This document shows positions 8,048-10,215 of a DNA stretch of 10,215 nt, in pieces. Within the stretch, counting starts at the first letter, position 1; every line of letters begins with the position of its first letter. The notes under the pieces are model-generated. The model had not been told where the DNA came from and did no database searches. It saw only the letters and a list, made by a program, of their open reading frames with translations. Source of the stretch: Bacteroidota bacterium. Its GTDB lineage: Bacteria > Bacteroidota > Bacteroidia > Bacteroidales > UBA4417. A program made the position numbers and the translations under genes. The stretch lies in NCBI GenBank assembly GCA_020048595.1, contig JAIFMH010000195.1, forward strand, positions 1-10,215, given 5' to 3'.

Positions 8048-9953
8048 ATGAAAATAAATACTCTTTTTAGTGCTATTCTGACCTTTTTGTTTGCCGCCGT
8101 ATTGCAGGCTTTTTCGCAGGAAACAACGATTAAAGTAAATGCCAAAACGCCTGGTGCAGCAATCCAGCCAACCATGTACGGCATCTTTTTCGAAGACATT
8201 AATTTTGGTGCCGACGGTGGTTTGTACGCCGAACTGATTAAAAACCGTTCCTTCGAGTTCGATAATCATCTGCTGGGATGGAGCGCATTTGGAAATGTCC
8301 GGATCATGAACGAAAAACCTTGCTTCGAGCGTAACCCGAATTATGCGCGGCTGTCGTTTCAGGATGAACTGACCAGTACCGGATTGGACAACGAAGGTTT
8401 TAAAGGCATTGGTTTGAAGGCCAAAGAAACCTACAAACTCTCGTTTTTCAGCCGTAATCTTGGGGTCGATACACTGAAAGTTCAGATCAACCTGATAAGC
8501 TGGTCGAACGACATTATAGCCTCGAAAATCTTGAAGATAACGAATACTGAATGGACAAAATACGAGGCCGATTTGGTTCCTTCCATCACCGATGCGCACG
8601 CAAAAATTCGTATTTTGTTGATGAACAAGGGAGCCGCCGATTTCGACCATATTTCGATGTTTCCGGCAAAGACCTATAAAAACCGCGCCAATGGTTTGCG
8701 CGACGATTTGGCAAAAGCCCTTGAAGACTTGCACCCCGGACTTTTCCGTTTCCCCGGAGGTTGCATTGTTGAAGGCACCACGCTCGACACCCGTTATCAG
8801 TGGAAAGAAACAATTGGCCCGGTTGAAAACCGCCCAACCAATATCAGGATTGGGTTTTTACGAGTATTTCCAATTGAGCGAAGATATTGGCGCTGAGCCG
8901 CTACCTGTTATCAACTGCGGATTGATCTGCCAGTTTGTGAGCAAACACGAGCATGAGCATTGTTCAGTCGCCGATTTGCAGCCCTATATTCAGGATGCAC
9001 TCGATTTAATTGAGTTTGCGAACGGTCCGGTCACGTCAAAATGGGGAAAAGTCCGCAGCGAAATGGGGCATCCGGCTTCGTTCAACCTTAAATTTATGGC
9101 GGTAGGAAACGAACAATGGGGGACACCTTATTCATCCCGATTGGAACCGTTCCTGAAAGCCATCCGGGAAAAGTATCCTGAAATACAGATTGTCGGAAGC
9201 TCAGGGCCATATCCTAATGGCGAAGATTTTGAATTTGGATGGAAGGAAATGCGCCGGTTAAAAGCTGATCTGGTTGACGAACATTTTTACCGCGACCCGA
9301 AATGGTTCCTGAACAATGCGGCCCGTTACGACCAATACGACCGTACCGGCCCTAAAGTGTTTGCCGGCGAATATGCCTGTCATGTAAACGGCCAACGGAA
9401 CAATTTTGAAGCAGCACTTTGCGAAGCTGCATTTATGACCGGCATGGAACGAAATGCCGATGTGGTGCACATGACAGCCTACGCGCCCTTGTTCGCTCAT
9501 GTGGATAACTGGCAGTGGCGCCCCGACCTGATTTGGTTCGATAACCTGAATGTGGTTAAAACACCCAGTTACTTTGTGCAAGCACTCTACAGCAAAAATG
9601 CAGGAACCAATGTGCTGGCAACAACTTTAAATGGTCAGGCTATTTCAGGACAAGACAGTTTGTACGCTTCGTCGGTAATCGATAACAAAAGGGGAGAAAT
9701 CATCCTGAAAATTGTGAATAATTCAGCAAAAAGTAAGTCGGTAAATTATTTAATCGATGGAACAAAATCCGGAGAATACACAGCAGTTCAAACCGTGTTT
9801 CATCAGGCTAAAATAACGGACGAAAATACAATCGAAAATCCGAATCTGGTTATTCCTGTAACCGAAAGCAAGAAAATCAGCCTTCCGGAATTCAGTATTG
9901 AATTGAAGCCAAAGTCGTTTAATTTGATTGTCGTACAAGTTATTGAGAATTAA
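8048..9953 (+). pseudogene. GH51 alpha-L-arabinofuranosidase, disrupted by an internal deletion/frameshift
   Basis: When intact, a retaining exo-enzyme releasing alpha-L-arabinofuranose from arabinoxylan, arabinan or related side chains. The first frame (from ATG 8048) has a signal peptide (likely cut near AFSQ, residues 21-24), the GH51 N-terminal block MYGIFFEDINFGADGGLYAE, a carbohydrate-binding-like beta domain (about residues 65-205) and FRFPGGCIVEGT, then YQWKETIGPVENRPTN. It leaves the family pattern at about 8846 and stops at TGA 8894-8896. The rest continues in another frame from about 8844 (SGLGFYEYFQLSEDIG) to TAA 9951-9953, with the acid/base Glu in GNEQWG (codon 9111-9113) and the nucleophile Glu in FAGEYACH (codon 9369-9371). 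The two parts total about 634 residues, and about 17-20 family residues seem absent at the join. The frame change corresponds to loss of 3k+2 bases. As read, the first product lacks both catalytic residues. Real mutation and sequence or assembly error are both possible. Confidence 0.9.
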
Positions 9954-9971
9954 ACATTAAGTGCCATTTAA

Positions 9972-9997
9972 AAAATCAGGGAATACCTGTTGATTTT
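9972..9997. terminator. Candidate bidirectional terminator between convergent genes
   Basis: AAAATCAGG (9972-9980) can pair with CCTG (9986-9989) and, after a TTG bulge, ATTTT (9993-9997), around a GAATA loop. An A run precedes it and T-rich sequence follows, so it could work on either strand for the converging GH51 and kinase transcripts. The bulge and the short G:C core make it a modest candidate. Confidence 0.4.
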
Positions 9998-10008
9998 ATA
10001 ACCAGTAT

Positions 10009-10026
10009 GCCGGAGCTTCTTCCGGC
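10009..10026. repeat. Inverted repeat GCCGGA / TCCGGC
   Basis: A perfect 6-bp G:C-rich stem, GCCGGA (10009-10014) and TCCGGC (10021-10026), around a 6-nt loop. There is no T tract on either side, so it is not a classic intrinsic terminator. It may block 3' exonucleases or be part of a degraded repeat. Confidence 0.5.
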
Positions 10027-10034
10027 GCTTCCAA

Positions 10035-10064
10035 CTCCTTTGGCAAATAAATCGATTGCCGGAG
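10035..10064. repeat. Imperfect inverted repeat with 9-bp stem
   Basis: CTCC (10035-10038) and GGCAA (10042-10046), separated by a TTT bulge, pair with TTGCC (10056-10060) and GGAG (10061-10064) around a 9-nt loop. It lies 33 nt beyond the kinase stop codon in the direction of kinase transcription, so it could fold in the kinase mRNA 3' end. No T tract follows on that strand. Confidence 0.4.
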
Positions 10065-10096
10065 TGAAAGGCCGAAACAGGGTTACAATTACAAAG

Positions 10097-10215
10097 TTAT
10101 GCCGAGATATGAACTCTTGGCATTGTAAACGAGAACCGGCTTCCTTTTCCCTTTTCGCTTTCTACCCAAATTCTCCCTTTATGCTTTTCGATAAATTCCT
10201 TACAAAGAATCAAGC
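10097..10215 (-). CDS. Sensor histidine kinase, C-terminal end of the ATPase domain (partial)
   Basis: On the complementary strand the frame reads from the window edge to TAA (10099-10097), giving 38 full residues: LILCKEFIEKHKGRIWVES, then EKGKGSRFSFTMPR and a short tail VHISA. This is the end of a HATPase_c domain: the helix after the GLGL ATP-lid motif, the H-x-G-x-I-W-V-E-S strand, G-x-G-S-x-F-x-F-x-M-P, then termination. Kinases of this type autophosphorylate on a His and pass the phosphate to a response regulator. The protein stops directly after the ATPase domain, so it is not a hybrid two-component regulator of the kind that often controls PULs, which carry receiver and AraC-type domains at this end. 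It is convergent with the PUL, so a regulatory link is not supported by position. It was found by reading the reverse strand and is too short for routine ORF calling. Confidence 0.88.
   Translation of the reverse strand, partial: LILCKEFIEKHKGRIWVESEKGKGSRFSFTMPRVHISA

Larger units (their letters stand above)
9954..10096. other. Gene-free convergent intergenic region with multiple hairpins
   Basis: 143 bases between the GH51 stop and the stop of the opposite-strand histidine kinase. No coding sequence is apparent. It contains three potential stem-loops (9972-9997, 10009-10026 and 10035-10064), fitting a region where two converging transcripts end. GCCGGAG occurs twice (10009-10015 and 10058-10064). 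Confidence 0.7.

Noticed and set aside
8039..8734. A 231-codon open frame on the - strand over the GH95 end and GH51 start
   Set aside because: It is antisense to the conserved GH51 N-terminal region, with no family-like motifs and no sensible start context.
8691..8843. ATG at 8691 as the start of a separate 420-residue GH51 protein
   Set aside because: The first 51 residues of that frame are out-of-frame GH51 sequence with no family similarity; family sequence begins only at about 8844.
10097..10215. The histidine kinase as a hybrid two-component regulator of this PUL
   Set aside because: The protein ends just after the ATPase domain, with no receiver or AraC-type domain, and it is transcribed towards the PUL rather than with it.
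1..10215. CRISPR arrays, tRNA or rRNA genes, insertion sequences and phage genes
   Set aside because: No regularly spaced direct repeats, RNA-gene signatures, transposase or integrase motifs were seen on either strand.

Overview
The window looks like part of a polysaccharide utilisation locus (PUL) from a Bacteroidota chromosome. The evidence is an adjacent SusC/SusD pair, Bacteroidota-style lipoprotein signals, A-rich start regions without strong Shine-Dalgarno sites, and a carbohydrate-active enzyme cassette. Genus cannot be fixed from sequence alone. The style resembles environmental or gut Bacteroidales/Marinilabiliales, but that is only an impression.

Layout on the + strand. (1) A binding and uptake module at 1-4643: the C-terminal three quarters of a SusC-type TonB-dependent transporter (cut by the window start), a complete SusD-type lipoprotein 18 nt downstream, and a small DUF5018-like lipoprotein that may be an extra surface glycan-binding subunit. 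A strong intrinsic terminator with a 12-bp stem and a TTCG loop (4674-4705) closes this module. (2) A degradation module at 4756-9953: a secreted SGNH/SASA-type carbohydrate esterase, a GH95 lipoprotein (alpha-L-fucosidase or alpha-L-galactosidase) and a GH51 alpha-L-arabinofuranosidase. GH95 and GH51 are only 2 nt apart. (3) A gene-free stretch with several hairpins (9954-10096), then on the - strand the C-terminal end of a sensor histidine kinase (10097-10215), convergent with the PUL.

How it would work: the esterase would remove acyl groups, GH95 would remove terminal L-fucose or L-galactose, and GH51 would release L-arabinofuranose. SusC/SusD and the small lipoprotein would capture and import the resulting oligosaccharides. 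The enzymes are all side-chain cutters, so the target is probably a branched, acetylated plant-type glycan such as xyloglucan, glucuronoarabinoxylan or pectin. No backbone-cutting enzyme lies in the window.

The most important anomaly is in the GH51 gene. Its reading frame breaks at about 8843-8847, and roughly 17-20 conserved codons appear to be missing at the junction, leaving both catalytic glutamates out of frame with the signal peptide. It is either a pseudogene or an assembly error. Other points of interest are an Asp in place of an active-site Asn in GH95, a rise in G+C from the Sus genes to the enzyme genes, and the terminator between the two modules. I found no convincing wholly new system: this is a recognisable PUL with a broken enzyme.
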